This document shows positions 34,390-43,505 of a DNA stretch of 64,000 nt, piece after piece. Origin of the DNA: Mycobacterium sp. (GTDB lineage: Bacteria > Actinomycetota > Actinomycetes > Mycobacteriales > Mycobacteriaceae); assembly GCF_002863225.1 (NCBI RefSeq), contig NZ_PKEK01000051.1, forward strand, positions 62,001 through 126,000, given 5' to 3'. The notes beneath the pieces were generated by a model, which was not told where the DNA came from, searched no databases, and worked only from the letters and a program-made list of their open reading frames with translations. The position numbers and the translations under genes are program-made. Numbering within the stretch: position 1 is the stretch's first letter; the number at the start of each line of letters is the position of its first letter.

Positions 34390-35745
34390 ATGGAGATCGG
34401 CGTGCAACACACCTCGGCGGCACCCTCAGGCGTGCGCCACCTGACCGTTCACGCCGGCGCCGGCGGTGTCGATGTGGTGGTCTCGGCGCAGACGCCGTTG
34501 GGGTCGTTGCTACCCGCGATCGTCGATGTGCTGGCCATCGATCCCGGCCCGGTCGCGGTCCAGTTTCAGCTGCTCACCCCGAGCGGTTCGGTGCTGGACA
34601 CGTCGAAGACATTGATCGAGTTGGGGATTCGTGACGGAACCACACTGTCGTTGATCCGGTCGCAGACGGAGTTTCCGGCTCCGCCCAGCGATGATGCCGC
34701 CGAGGCGGTATCGGCTGCGGTCACCACCATCGAGCGTGGCTGGACCCGGCGATCGCTCGAGCGTGCCGGGACTTTGCTGGCATTCGGCTCCGCCGGTGTC
34801 ACCGCGGTGGTGCTGGTGCGGGCCGGTGTCGACGATGCGCATCACGCCGGCTGTGCCGCCACCTCCGCAGCGATCAGCGTGCTTGCGCTCCTCGCGGCGG
34901 CCGGCGCGTATCGCATCGCCGGTGCACCCGGGGCGGGCATGGTGCTGGGCGTAATAGCCACCGGATTCGCGGCCATCGCAGGACTGATCGGCGTGCCCGA
35001 GGGACCGGGCACACCGAACGCGCTCTTCGCCGCCGCCGCAGCGGCACCGTGCGCGGTGGTGATGTGTGGGATCGCCTGCCAGACAGTCGTCTTCACGGCG
35101 CTGGCCTGCTTTGCGACAACGTGTGTCACCGCGGCCGCGGTGTGCGTGCTCGCCGACGTATCACTTCCGGCCATGGGCGCGGGGCTGGCGGCGGTGTCGT
35201 TGGCCGTCATCGAAGCCTCACCCGCGGCGTCGGTGATGCTCACGCGGCTGTCGGCGCAGCAGATCCGCGATGCACCAGATCAGTGGGAACTGAGAATAGT
35301 TCGTGCACACCGTTGGCTCGCCGGCCTGATGTCGGCGTTCTCGGCGTCAGCCGCGCTCGGGGCTGTCGGCGCGTTGCTCGGCACATCTCCACCCAGGTTG
35401 CTGTTCGCTGCGGTGGTGGGCGGCCTTCTGCTGCTGCGGTCTCGGGCTCATCGCGACGTGAGCCGGTCGTTGCCGCCGCTGATCTGTGGAGCGGTGACGC
35501 TGGCCGCTGTGTTCGTTGCGGGCGCGGAGGTGTACCCGGAGTACGCGCCACACGTCGCCGCCCTGGCGACGCTGCTGGGGTCCGGCGCCGTGTACCTCGG
35601 CTTTTCAGCCGGTCCGACGATGCCCTCCCCGGTGTGGCGGCGAACCGTCGAGGTGGTCGAGTACCTCGGCTTCGCGACGGTTGTCCCGTTGACCTTTTGG
35701 CTGTGCGGCCTGCTCAGCACTGTGCGCGGCATGAATCTCTCGTGA
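34390..35745 (+). CDS. eccD4: ESX-4 membrane channel component EccD4
   Basis: The 451-residue protein has an N-terminal ubiquitin-like domain (residues about 10-95: VRHLTVHAG, VQFQLLTPSGSVLD, LSLIRSQTEF). About eleven hydrophobic helices follow, from residue 130 on (for example VLALLAAAGAYRIAG, GLAAVSLAVIEASPAA, VVPLTFWLCGLL). This is the EccD/YukD-like architecture forming the core channel of ESX systems. The ATG at 34390 is used because the longer open frame to 33994 is antisense to eccC4. Its stop shares GTGA with the mycP4 start, so translation is coupled. Confidence 0.95.
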   Translation: MEIGVQHTSAAPSGVRHLTVHAGAGGVDVVVSAQTPLGSLLPAIVDVLAIDPGPVAVQFQLLTPSGSVLDTSKTLIELGIRDGTTLSLIRSQTEFPAPPSDDAAEAVSAAVTTIERGWTRRSLERAGTLLAFGSAGVTAVVLVRAGVDDAHHAGCAATSAAISVLALLAAAGAYRIAGAPGAGMVLGVIATGFAAIAGLIGVPEGPGTPNALFAAAAAAPCAVVMCGIACQTVVFTALACFATTCVTAAAVCVLADVSLPAMGAGLAAVSLAVIEASPAASVMLTRLSAQQIRDAPDQWELRIVRAHRWLAGLMSAFSASAALGAVGALLGTSPPRLLFAAVVGGLLLLRSRAHRDVSRSLPPLICGAVTLAAVFVAGAEVYPEYAPHVAALATLLGSGAVYLGFSAGPTMPSPVWRRTVEVVEYLGFATVVPLTFWLCGLLSTVRGMNLS

Positions 35746-37106
35746 AGTCAGGGCGATTGACGCTGTGGCGATGTGTGGCAGCTGCGACGTTGGCCGCCTG
35801 GCCGCAGTGCGTCACATCGCCTGCGCAAGCGGTGTCACCGCCGCCCGTCGACGAGCGTTACCTGCCGCAACCGGCACCGGCAAGCCCGCCCCGGCCGACC
35901 GTGCAGCGGGAGATCTGCGCGGTGCCGTCATTGCAGCGCGACACCGCGGCCGACCAGCTCGCTGCACTCGACCTGCACCGGGTGTGGCGTCTCACCCGCG
36001 GCGCCGGTCAGCTCGTCGCGATCATCGACACCGGGGTCGCACCGAACCCACGGTTACCGCGTGTGCTGCCCGGCGGTGACTACGTGTCCACGGGCAATGG
36101 AACACAGGATTGCGACGGACACGGTACAGCGGTGGCGGGAATCATCGCCGGCGCAGCGGAATCCAACCACGCCGACGACTTCAGCGGCGTCGCCCCGGGC
36201 GCCAACCTGATCAGCATCCGCCAGTCCAGCACCAGGTTCGGACCCGCCGCGGACCCGGCCGTCGCCGGATACGGGGACGTGACCACGATGGCACGCGCGG
36301 TACGAACCGCTGCCGATCTGAACGCCTCGGTGATCAACATATCCTCGGTCGCCTGCACTCCGGCGGGCTCAGCTCTGGACGATCGCGCACTCGGCGCCGC
36401 GTTGTCCTACGCGGTCGACACCAAGAATGCTGTCGTGGTGGCCGCAGCGGGAAATGCCGGCGCCGGGCAGTGCCCGCCCCAGCGACGCGGCGCTACCTGG
36501 GAGACCGCGACGGTTGTTGCGAGCCCAGGCTGGTACGACGACTACGTGCTCACGGTGGGTTCGGTGAACGCGGCCGGGCAGCCCTCGTCGTTCACCCTCG
36601 CTGGGCCATGGGTGGACGTCGCAGCGCCCGGTGAGGGGTTGACCTCGCTGAGCACATCGGGCGGTCTGGCCAATGTGCTTGGCAACGAGCATGATTCGAC
36701 TCCGCTGTCCGGCACGAGTTACGCCGCGCCGGTGGTCAGCGGACTGGCAGCGCTGATCCGATCCCGATTCCCGACCTGGACCGCCCGCCAGGTGATGCAG
36801 CGCATCAAGGCGACCGCGCATCGTCCACCCGGCGGACCGGATCCGCGCGTCGGCGTCGGCGTCGTGGACCTGCTCTCCGCCGTGAGCACCGATGCTCCCG
36901 CCGCGCCGTCGCCCACAACGAACCGGGCGCCGGCACCCCTCGATGAACCTCCCGCGACCCCTACGCGCAATCCCAGGGTCCGACAGATGGCACTGTGCGG
37001 CGTCACGATGTGTGGTGGGTCGTTGGCGGCACTGCTGTTGCTGCGCGCGACCTGGACACGGCTACGGCGATCGGGTTCCCGCCGGCGGAACATCCTGAGC
37101 GACTGA
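35742..37106 (+). CDS. mycP4: Mycosin protease MycP4
   Basis: The 454-residue protein is a subtilisin-like protease of ESX-4. It has a signal peptide (residues about 1-30, LWRCVAAATLAAWPQCVTSPAQA). The catalytic triad Asp is in VAIIDTGV (about 95), His in CDGHGTAVAG (about 126) and Ser in SGTSYAAPVVSG (about 325). A C-terminal membrane helix (CGGSLAALLLLRAT) and a basic tail follow. The active site would face the periplasm. The GTG start overlaps the eccD4 stop. Its last 45 bp overlap the end of eccB4, tail to tail. Confidence 0.96.
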   Translation: MKSGRLTLWRCVAAATLAAWPQCVTSPAQAVSPPPVDERYLPQPAPASPPRPTVQREICAVPSLQRDTAADQLAALDLHRVWRLTRGAGQLVAIIDTGVAPNPRLPRVLPGGDYVSTGNGTQDCDGHGTAVAGIIAGAAESNHADDFSGVAPGANLISIRQSSTRFGPAADPAVAGYGDVTTMARAVRTAADLNASVINISSVACTPAGSALDDRALGAALSYAVDTKNAVVVAAAGNAGAGQCPPQRRGATWETATVVASPGWYDDYVLTVGSVNAAGQPSSFTLAGPWVDVAAPGEGLTSLSTSGGLANVLGNEHDSTPLSGTSYAAPVVSGLAALIRSRFPTWTARQVMQRIKATAHRPPGGPDPRVGVGVVDLLSAVSTDAPAAPSPTTNRAPAPLDEPPATPTRNPRVRQMALCGVTMCGGSLAALLLLRATWTRLRRSGSRRRNILSD

Positions 37107-38519
37107 GGCACTGGCCCTACTCAACGTCGGACCCGCAGGCAGAGCGGTCAGCAGCGACCACGGTGAGGCCTCCAAGGAGTCCGCCAGGCCGAGATCATGA
37201 GCCGCGTCGTCGTCGGACACGCCGAACCGAACCCCGGTGTCCGACACCAGATAGCGACCGCCCGCACGCGCGTTGACACCGGACAGCCCGGTGGCGCGAA
37301 CGAAGGCCGCCCGCCCGGGCGGCAGGTAGACCGCGTCGACTGCCGGCCCCGCTCCGTCCGCCTGCGCCAACGTGACCGGCGCCTGTCCTGCCGGAATCGG
37401 CAGTCCGCCAACAGAAAAAGACACGATCGCGCCGTCGGGGGTGGCATGCCGCCAGCCTGTACAGAACGTCGGGCCGTCAGTGGTCGGGGGGCCACCGACA
37501 TGGTCGGGGAAGTCGCTGACCGGCAGACGCGTCACGGCCGTCGCGGCCCGGATGACGTCGGGCGCGACCGCGACGGCGGTGCGGGTGCCCTGCGAATCGG
37601 CGAACCGTATGAGGTCGGCGACAACCTGCCCGACGCGCTGAATCCCCTCCCGCAGAACGACGTAATGCTCATCGCCACCGGCCAGGGCCACCCGCAGCAC
37701 GCTGCCAACCGGGAACCCGGCGAGTGCGCCCGGTCCGGGTCTGCCGGCATCGGGAATGCGCGGCGCGGTGATCGACGGCGACTCGGGTATCAGGTTCAGC
37801 AGCACCGGCGACACCCGTCGTGGTGACCGTCCATCGAGCAGCAAGGCGCGGGCCGTCGCCGCGTCATCCGGGTGGACGACGGACCTGCGCCCGTCGAACA
37901 GCAGGTAGGTCGAGCCGCCGGATGTCGGTGTGACAAGCAATGTCTGGTCGCGCCTCAGCGGATCTGATCGCTGATCCGCGCCGACGATCACCGTCGTACC
38001 GTCGCGGCTGTCGCACACCGTCCACTGCGATTCGTTGCTGTCGAGCGGCGCTCCGACAAACTGAGGAGCACCGGGAATGCCCACCAGCCGACCCAGCTTC
38101 GCCTGACGCAAGGACGTCGCCGCCATCGGCTGCGGGTCGGCGCCCGTCTTGGCGATCAGCCGTGCCGACGCCAGGTTCAGCACTGGATGCAACGTGTCAC
38201 CGATCCGGACGAACAGCGCCCCGGTCTGCTGCTCCATCAGGATCGGCGCCGTCCCCAGCCCGGGTTGCGGGCGCATCAGGGCAAGCGCCAGGCATCCCGC
38301 CAGCAGAAAAATCGAGAGCGCCAGACCGGCCGTCATCGACCGAATCGGCGCTCGCGTCGACTCGTCAACGGCCCGAAGGTCGCCGCCCAGCAACGCCCGC
38401 TCGAGGCGCCGCCGCATGAAGCGCTGACCGCTGATCTGCAGCCTGGTGGTCGGAAGCCATGCCACCCGCGTCACGGTAGGCACCGATCGCTTCGCATCCC
38501 GACCGCGATCCACAGCCAA
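37062..38519 (-). CDS. eccB4: ESX-4 core component EccB4
   Basis: The protein (485 residues from the TTG at 38519) has a short cytosolic part (LQISGQRFMRRRLERALLGGDLRA) and one membrane helix near residues 64-82 (GLALSIFLLAGCLALAL). A large periplasmic region follows with PVLNLASARLI, VCDSRDGTTVIVG and YLPPGRAAFV repeats typical of EccB. A GTG at 38483 gives about 473 residues, nearer the M. tuberculosis length, so the true start is uncertain. EccB4 joins EccC4 and EccD4 in the membrane complex. No eccE gene is seen in this locus. The divergent cutinase begins 52 nt away. Confidence 0.92.
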   Translation of the reverse strand: MAVDRGRDAKRSVPTVTRVAWLPTTRLQISGQRFMRRRLERALLGGDLRAVDESTRAPIRSMTAGLALSIFLLAGCLALALMRPQPGLGTAPILMEQQTGALFVRIGDTLHPVLNLASARLIAKTGADPQPMAATSLRQAKLGRLVGIPGAPQFVGAPLDSNESQWTVCDSRDGTTVIVGADQRSDPLRRDQTLLVTPTSGGSTYLLFDGRRSVVHPDDAATARALLLDGRSPRRVSPVLLNLIPESPSITAPRIPDAGRPGPGALAGFPVGSVLRVALAGGDEHYVVLREGIQRVGQVVADLIRFADSQGTRTAVAVAPDVIRAATAVTRLPVSDFPDHVGGPPTTDGPTFCTGWRHATPDGAIVSFSVGGLPIPAGQAPVTLAQADGAGPAVDAVYLPPGRAAFVRATGLSGVNARAGGRYLVSDTGVRFGVSDDDAAHDLGLADSLEASPWSLLTALPAGPTLSRASASVAQDVPPAGTRSP

Positions 38520-38571
38520 TGCCTAACCCCGTAGATATGACCTAAAGCCGCAAAATCCGTAGAATCACCTG

Positions 38572-39441
38572 GTGAGCATTAGCCCCAAGAGTCCCTTTGT
38601 GCGGCGTCGCCGCTGGTCACGAGCCCTCGGCCTGACCGCAGCCGCATTGCTGAGCGCGGGCGCACTGCTCGTCGCGCCGCACGGGACCCCGTCCGCCGAG
38701 GCCGACAACTGCCCCGACATCGCGGTCACCTTCGCCCGCGGCACCGACGAACCCAAGGGGCTGGGCCGCGTCGGCGACGCCCTGGTCGACGGCATCCGGC
38801 AGAACACCGGCAAGAACGTCGACGCCTATGGCGTCAACTACCGGGCCACGCTGTTCCAGATCCATGGCAACGACGGCGCCAAGGACGCGATCAAGCACAT
38901 CCAGGAGATGGCCGACAAGTGCCCGGCCACCCCGCAGGTGCTCGGCGGCTACTCCCAGGGCGCGTCGGTGGTCGACATCGTCACCGGAACGCAGATCGGC
39001 GGCGTCGGCTGGGGCGACTCGCTACCGGCCAAGTACGCCGACCACGTGGTCGCGGTGACCACCTTCGGCAACCCGGCCGACCGCAGCGGCGGATCGATCG
39101 CCGCGCAGAGCGCGCTGTTCGGCGCCAAGTCCGTCGACTACTGCAACCCCGAGGACCCGATCTGCCACGCCGGGCAGGGCAACGAATGGAAGGGTCACAC
39201 CGACGGCTATGTGCCGGTGTACACCAGCCAGGCCGCCAGCTTCGTCTCGACGCGGCTGCTGTCAGTGTTGCCGCCGACCAGCGCCACCGGCCCGATCGGT
39301 CCGCAGACCGGCCCCACCGGGCCCCTCGGTCCGCTGCCCGGGCCCAGCCCGCAGTCGAACCAGGGTCCGCTGCCCGGACCCAACCCCTACGCCCCGTCCC
39401 CGTCGGTGGTCGACCAAACCCGTCCCGTCGCGTTTCGCTGA
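38572..39441 (+). CDS. Cutinase-family secreted hydrolase (Cut3-like)
   Basis: The 289-residue protein has a signal peptide (LGLTAAALLSAGALLVAPHG, cleavage near residue 43) and a cutinase alpha/beta fold. The nucleophile is in GGYSQGAS, the Asp in CNPEDPICHAG, and the His in GHTDGYVP. Cys pairs, including CPDIAVTFARG at the mature N-terminus, suit disulfides. A Pro/Gly-rich tail of about 50 residues follows (GPQTGPTGPLGPLPG), resembling Rv3451. The family has esterase or phospholipase-like activity on lipids. The GTG at 38572 is taken as start. It is the first of three tandem cutinases. Confidence 0.92.
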   Translation: MSISPKSPFVRRRRWSRALGLTAAALLSAGALLVAPHGTPSAEADNCPDIAVTFARGTDEPKGLGRVGDALVDGIRQNTGKNVDAYGVNYRATLFQIHGNDGAKDAIKHIQEMADKCPATPQVLGGYSQGASVVDIVTGTQIGGVGWGDSLPAKYADHVVAVTTFGNPADRSGGSIAAQSALFGAKSVDYCNPEDPICHAGQGNEWKGHTDGYVPVYTSQAASFVSTRLLSVLPPTSATGPIGPQTGPTGPLGPLPGPSPQSNQGPLPGPNPYAPSPSVVDQTRPVAFR

Positions 39442-39446
39442 TCGCC

Positions 39447-40106
39447 ATGACAATCCGGGCCGCGTGCGCCCTCGCCGCGTTGGTCATGGTGGCGACGCTC
39501 GCGCCTGTCGCGGCTCCCACGATGCTCCCGACCGCCTCCGCCGCCTGCCATGACGCCGAGGTGGTGTTCGCCCGCGGCCGCCAGGAGTCGCCCGGCGCCG
39601 GGATCCTCGGCAACGCCTTCGTCAGCGCGCTGCGGTCCAGGGGCAACCGGGATGTCGGCCTCTACGCGGTGCAGTACCCGGCCAATACCGAGGTCACCGT
39701 CGGCGCCAACGACATGAGCGCGCACGTGCAGTCGATCATCAACAACTGCCCGAACACCCGCGTGGTGCTGGGCGGCTACTCTCTGGGCGCCGCCGTCACC
39801 GACGTCGTGATGGCGGCTCCCGGCGCGATGTTCGGCTTCACCAATCCGCTCCCGCCCGGCGCCGATCAGCACATCGCGGCGGTCGCCCTGTTCGGCAACG
39901 GCACCAGGTGGGTGGGGCCGATCGCGAACTTCAACCCGGTCTACACCGACCGGACCATCGACCTCTGCCACGGCGCCGACCCGATCTGCAACCCGGCCGA
40001 CCCGCACACCTGGTCGGACAACTGGAATCAGCACATGGCCGGCGGCTACATCCAGGACGGCATGGTCAACCAGGCGGCCGACTTCGTCGCGGGCAAGCTG
40101 GCCTAG
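39447..40106 (+). CDS. Cutinase-family secreted hydrolase (Cut4-like)
   Basis: The 219-residue protein starts with a signal peptide (TIRAACALAALVMVATLAPVAA, cleavage near AAC at about 33). It has a full cutinase core: CHDAEVVFARGRQE, nucleophile GGYSLGAA, Asp in CHGADPICNP, and His in QHMAGGYIQD. It lacks the Pro/Gly tail of the upstream paralogue. It begins five bases after the first cutinase stop, so both are probably on one transcript. It is close in sequence to the third copy and resembles Rv3452. Confidence 0.92.
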   Translation: MTIRAACALAALVMVATLAPVAAPTMLPTASAACHDAEVVFARGRQESPGAGILGNAFVSALRSRGNRDVGLYAVQYPANTEVTVGANDMSAHVQSIINNCPNTRVVLGGYSLGAAVTDVVMAAPGAMFGFTNPLPPGADQHIAAVALFGNGTRWVGPIANFNPVYTDRTIDLCHGADPICNPADPHTWSDNWNQHMAGGYIQDGMVNQAADFVAGKLA

Positions 40107-40170
40107 GTCGCTGATCTCACGCACAGGTCGGTATCAGCGGGCAGCTAGTTTCACCCGCTAGCTTTTCGCT

Positions 40171-40839
40171 ATGCGATCAGGTCTGCTCCGGTTGGCGGCG
40201 GTGACGTTGTCAGCGGCCGGCCTGGTCATGGCACCCGCCCTGGCGCCCCACTCGCTGACGAATGCGGCGACGGCTTCGGCGGCGTGCCCGGACGTCGAGG
40301 TCGCCTTCGCCCGTGGCCGGGAGGAAGCTCCCGGCGTCGGCGCGGTCGGGCAGTCCCTGGTCAACGCGCTGCAGAAGCGGTTGCCGCACAAGACGATCGG
40401 CGCCTACGGGGTCAACTACCCCGCCGACGTCAGCGTCACCAAGGGTTCCAACGACATGAGCGCCCACGTCCAATCGATGGCCAACGCCTGCCCCAACACC
40501 CGTCAGGTGCTCGGTGGCTACTCGCTGGGTGCGGCCGCCGCCGACGTCGTGATCGCCATGAACCAGCCGGGGTTCGGCTACACCAATCCCCTGCCGCCGG
40601 CCGCGGACCAGCACATCGCGGCAATCGCGTTGTTCGGCAACGGCACCCAGAAGGTGGTCGGCGCTGTGCCCGGCCCCCGGCCGGATCTGGCCGGCAAGGT
40701 GATCGACCTGTGTGCGCCCGGTGATCCGATCTGTACCGGCGGTACCCAGGACCTGCACTGGCACTCGCATCTGCAGCCGTCGTACCTCGACTCGGGCCTG
40801 GTCGATCAGGCGGCGAACTTCGTGGCGGCCAGACTCTAG
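40171..40839 (+). CDS. Cutinase-family secreted hydrolase (third copy)
   Basis: The 222-residue protein has a signal peptide (LLRLAAVTLSAAGLVMAPALA) and the same motifs as its neighbour: CPDVEVAFARGREE, GGYSLGAAAADV, CAPGDPICTGG, and His in HWHSHLQPSYLD. The second and third copies share long near-identical stretches (for example NDMSAHVQS and NPLPPxADQHIAA), which points to a local duplication. M. tuberculosis has only two cutinases here by recall. The stop shares a CTAG with the convergent truA stop. Confidence 0.92.
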   Translation: MRSGLLRLAAVTLSAAGLVMAPALAPHSLTNAATASAACPDVEVAFARGREEAPGVGAVGQSLVNALQKRLPHKTIGAYGVNYPADVSVTKGSNDMSAHVQSMANACPNTRQVLGGYSLGAAAADVVIAMNQPGFGYTNPLPPAADQHIAAIALFGNGTQKVVGAVPGPRPDLAGKVIDLCAPGDPICTGGTQDLHWHSHLQPSYLDSGLVDQAANFVAARL

Positions 40840-41699
40840 TCGCGGGTGCGGAGGTCGCGGGTGATCAGCGTCCGGGCCTGCAATTCACTGTCGGGTGGAT
40901 AGTCCACCCCGGCCAGCGTCAAACCCCGCGCGGGCGCGGCCGCGTAGTCGCTGGAACGCTGTGTGTCGCTGAGCAACTCGACGCACCACTGCGCGGTGCG
41001 CCGATGCTCGCCGACCGCCAGCAGCGCGCCGACCAGCGACCGCACCATCGACCAGCAGAACGCGTCGGCGGTCACGTGCGCGGTGATCAGGTCGCCGTCG
41101 CGCTCCCAGTCGAACCGCTGCAGGTCGCGAATCGTGGTCGCACCCTCGCGGTGGCGACAGAACGCCGCGAAGTCGTTGAGCCCCAACATTTTCTGCGAGG
41201 CGGACGCCATCGCCTCGACATCCAGCGGCCGCGGCCAACTGGTGACCACGCGGGCCTGCTGCGGATCCACCCCGTAGTCGGCGGTCGAGATGCGATAGAC
41301 GTAATGCCGGCGTAGCGCCGAGAACCGTGCGTCGAATCCCGCTGGGGCACGGACGATCCGGCGCACCCGCACGTCGGCGGGCAACAGTCTGGCGAGTCGA
41401 CGGACCAGCGGCTGGAACTCCGGCTGATTCGGCCGCGGCGTGCGCGGATAGACGTGGCGCAGCGAATCCAGCGGAACGTCGACATGGGCGACCTGGCCGG
41501 TCGCGTGCACGCCGGTGTCGGTGCGACCGGCCGCGCGCAACCGCAGCGGGGTGCGGAACACCGTCGACGTCGCCTCTTCGAGGACACCCGCGACAGTGCG
41601 CTGGCCGGCCTGCGTGGCCCACCCCGCGAAATCTGTTCCGTCGTAAGCGATATCGAGCCTGAGACGAACGAGCCCGCCATCAGTGTCGATGGCGGGCAC
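40836..41699 (-). CDS. truA: tRNA pseudouridine synthase A
   Basis: The 287-residue enzyme contains RLDIAYDGTDFAGWA near the start, the catalytic Asp in RAAGRTDTGVHATGQ, and GLNDFAAFCRHREGATT. It forms pseudouridine at positions 38-40 of tRNA anticodon stems. The GTG at 41699 is chosen because the family begins at this point, and the remaining open frame to 41819 runs over rplQ. The start follows the rplQ stop by 19 nt, so it ends the ribosomal-protein operon. Confidence 0.93.
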   Translation of the reverse strand: MPAIDTDGGLVRLRLDIAYDGTDFAGWATQAGQRTVAGVLEEATSTVFRTPLRLRAAGRTDTGVHATGQVAHVDVPLDSLRHVYPRTPRPNQPEFQPLVRRLARLLPADVRVRRIVRAPAGFDARFSALRRHYVYRISTADYGVDPQQARVVTSWPRPLDVEAMASASQKMLGLNDFAAFCRHREGATTIRDLQRFDWERDGDLITAHVTADAFCWSMVRSLVGALLAVGEHRRTAQWCVELLSDTQRSSDYAAAPARGLTLAGVDYPPDSELQARTLITRDLRTRD

Positions 41700-41718
41700 G
41701 TCGTTCAACGGCAGATCT

Positions 41719-42303
41719 TCAGGACTCGTCAGCGCCCTTGGCTTCTTCCCCGGCGGCTTCGGCCTCAGGGGCTTCGGCCTCGGTGGCTTCGGCTGTCGGC
41801 TCGGCGGCCTCGGTGGCAAACTCTTCGACCGCCTCGGGCTCGACCGCGGCCTGCGGCGCCGCCGCGGCGGCCTCCGGTGCCGGTGCCTTGGCGGGCGCCT
41901 TCGACGCGCCCACCCGACGCGCCCGGTCGGCTTCCGACGTCACCGTCTTCTCCTGCACCAGCTCGATGACCGCCATCGGGGCGTTGTCGCCCTTGCGGTT
42001 CTCGACCTTGATGATGCGGGTGTAGCCGCCGTTGCGGTCGGCGAAGAACGGCCCGATCTCGGCGAACAGGTTGTGCACCACGTCCTTGTCGCGGATCTTC
42101 TTGAGCACCTCACGCCGGTTGTGCAGCGTGCCCTTCTTGGCGTGGGTGATCAGCTTCTCGGCATAGGGCCGAAGTGCCCGCGCCTTGGGCTCGGTGGTCT
42201 TGATCCGGCCGTGCTCGAACAGCGCCGTCGCCAGGTTGGCCAGGATCGCCTTCTGGTGCGCAGACGATCCGCCGAGGCGGGGTCCCTTGGTGGGCTTGGG
42301 CAT
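41719..42303 (-). CDS. rplQ: 50S ribosomal protein L17
   Basis: The 194-residue protein has the L17 core (MPKPTKGPRLGGSSAHQKAI, RPYAEKLITHAKKGTLHNRR, GGYTRIIKVENRKGDNAPMA). A long Ala/Glu/Pro-rich acidic C-terminal extension of about 70 residues follows, a common actinobacterial feature. It lies beside the exit tunnel on the large subunit. It follows rpoA by 75 nt and precedes truA on the same strand. Confidence 0.97.
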   Translation of the reverse strand: MPKPTKGPRLGGSSAHQKAILANLATALFEHGRIKTTEPKARALRPYAEKLITHAKKGTLHNRREVLKKIRDKDVVHNLFAEIGPFFADRNGGYTRIIKVENRKGDNAPMAVIELVQEKTVTSEADRARRVGASKAPAKAPAPEAAAAAPQAAVEPEAVEEFATEAAEPTAEATEAEAPEAEAAGEEAKGADES

Positions 42304-42378
42304 TGCGACTTCTCCTCATTGGGGCCGGCCCCCGTATCAGGTAGGGCCGGGACGGCACTCTTGTCGAGCGGTTGGGCT

Positions 42379-43425
42379 TTAGAGCTGTTCGGTTTCGGCG
42401 TAGTCCTGGTCGTCGTAGGCGGCGGCCTCGGCGGACCAGGTGCCGGTGGCGACGTCGTAACCGGCGACCTCGGACGGGTCGAAGCTGGCCGGGCTGTCCT
42501 TGAGCGACAGACCCAACTGGTGCAGCTTGACCTTCACCTCGTCGATGGACTTCTGACCGAAGTTGCGGATGTCGAGCAGGTCGGACTCGGTACGGGAGAC
42601 CAGCTCGCCGACGGTATGCACGCCTTCGCGCTTGAGGCAGTTGTACGAACGCACGGTCAGGTCCAGGTCGTCGATCGGCAGGGCGAACGACGCGATGTGG
42701 TCGGCCTCGGCCGGTGACGGGCCGATCTCGATGCCCTCGGCCTCGACGTTGAGTTCGCGTGCCAGACCGAACAATTCGACCAGCGTCTTACCCGCCGACG
42801 CCAGCGCGTCCCGGGGGCCGATCGAGCTCTTGGTCTCGACGTCGAGGATCAGCTTGTCGAAGTCGGTCCGCTGCTCGACACGGGTGGCGTCCACCTTGTA
42901 GGTGACCTTCAGCACCGGCGAGTAGATGGAATCGACTGGGATGCGGCCGATTTCGGCACCCGACGCCTTATTCTGGACGGCGGGGACATATCCACGGCCA
43001 CGCTCGACGACGAGCTCGATCTCGAGCTTGCCCTTGTCGTTCAGCGTCGCGATGTGCATGTCCGGGTTGTGCACGGTGACACCGGCCGGCGGCACGATGT
43101 CACCCGCGGTGACCTCGCCCGGACCCTGCTTGCGCAGGTACATGGTGACCGGCTCGTCCTCCTCGGAGGACACCACCAGGCTCTTGAGGTTCAGGATGAT
43201 GTCGGTGACGTCTTCTTTGACCCCGGGCACGGTGGTGAATTCGTGCAACACACCGTCGATGCGAATGCTGGTGACCGCGGCGCCCGGAATCGAGGACAGC
43301 AGCGTGCGCCGCAGCGAGTTACCGAGCGTGTAGCCGAAACCCGGCTCCAGCGGCTCGATGACGAACTGTGAACGGCTGTCGCTGATGACCTCTTCGGACA
43401 GAGTCGGTCGCTGTGAAATCAGCAT
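42379..43425 (-). CDS. rpoA: DNA-directed RNA polymerase subunit alpha
   Basis: The 348-residue protein has the assembly domain (GFGYTLGNSLRRTLLSSIPG) and the C-terminal domain with the helix that contacts promoters and regulators (KREGVHTVGELVSRTESDLL, LLDIRNFGQKSIDEVK). A short acidic tail ends DYAETEQL. It dimerises to nucleate core RNA polymerase. The gap to rpsD is 80 nt. Confidence 0.98.
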   Translation of the reverse strand: MLISQRPTLSEEVISDSRSQFVIEPLEPGFGYTLGNSLRRTLLSSIPGAAVTSIRIDGVLHEFTTVPGVKEDVTDIILNLKSLVVSSEEDEPVTMYLRKQGPGEVTAGDIVPPAGVTVHNPDMHIATLNDKGKLEIELVVERGRGYVPAVQNKASGAEIGRIPVDSIYSPVLKVTYKVDATRVEQRTDFDKLILDVETKSSIGPRDALASAGKTLVELFGLARELNVEAEGIEIGPSPAEADHIASFALPIDDLDLTVRSYNCLKREGVHTVGELVSRTESDLLDIRNFGQKSIDEVKVKLHQLGLSLKDSPASFDPSEVAGYDVATGTWSAEAAAYDDQDYAETEQL

Positions 43426-43505
43426 GGTGTTCTTCTATCTCCTTCTCGGCATCCGCTATTTGATGCCAATTCGGTTTCCTGGTCGCCGCGAATGCGGCGC
43501 CAGAG

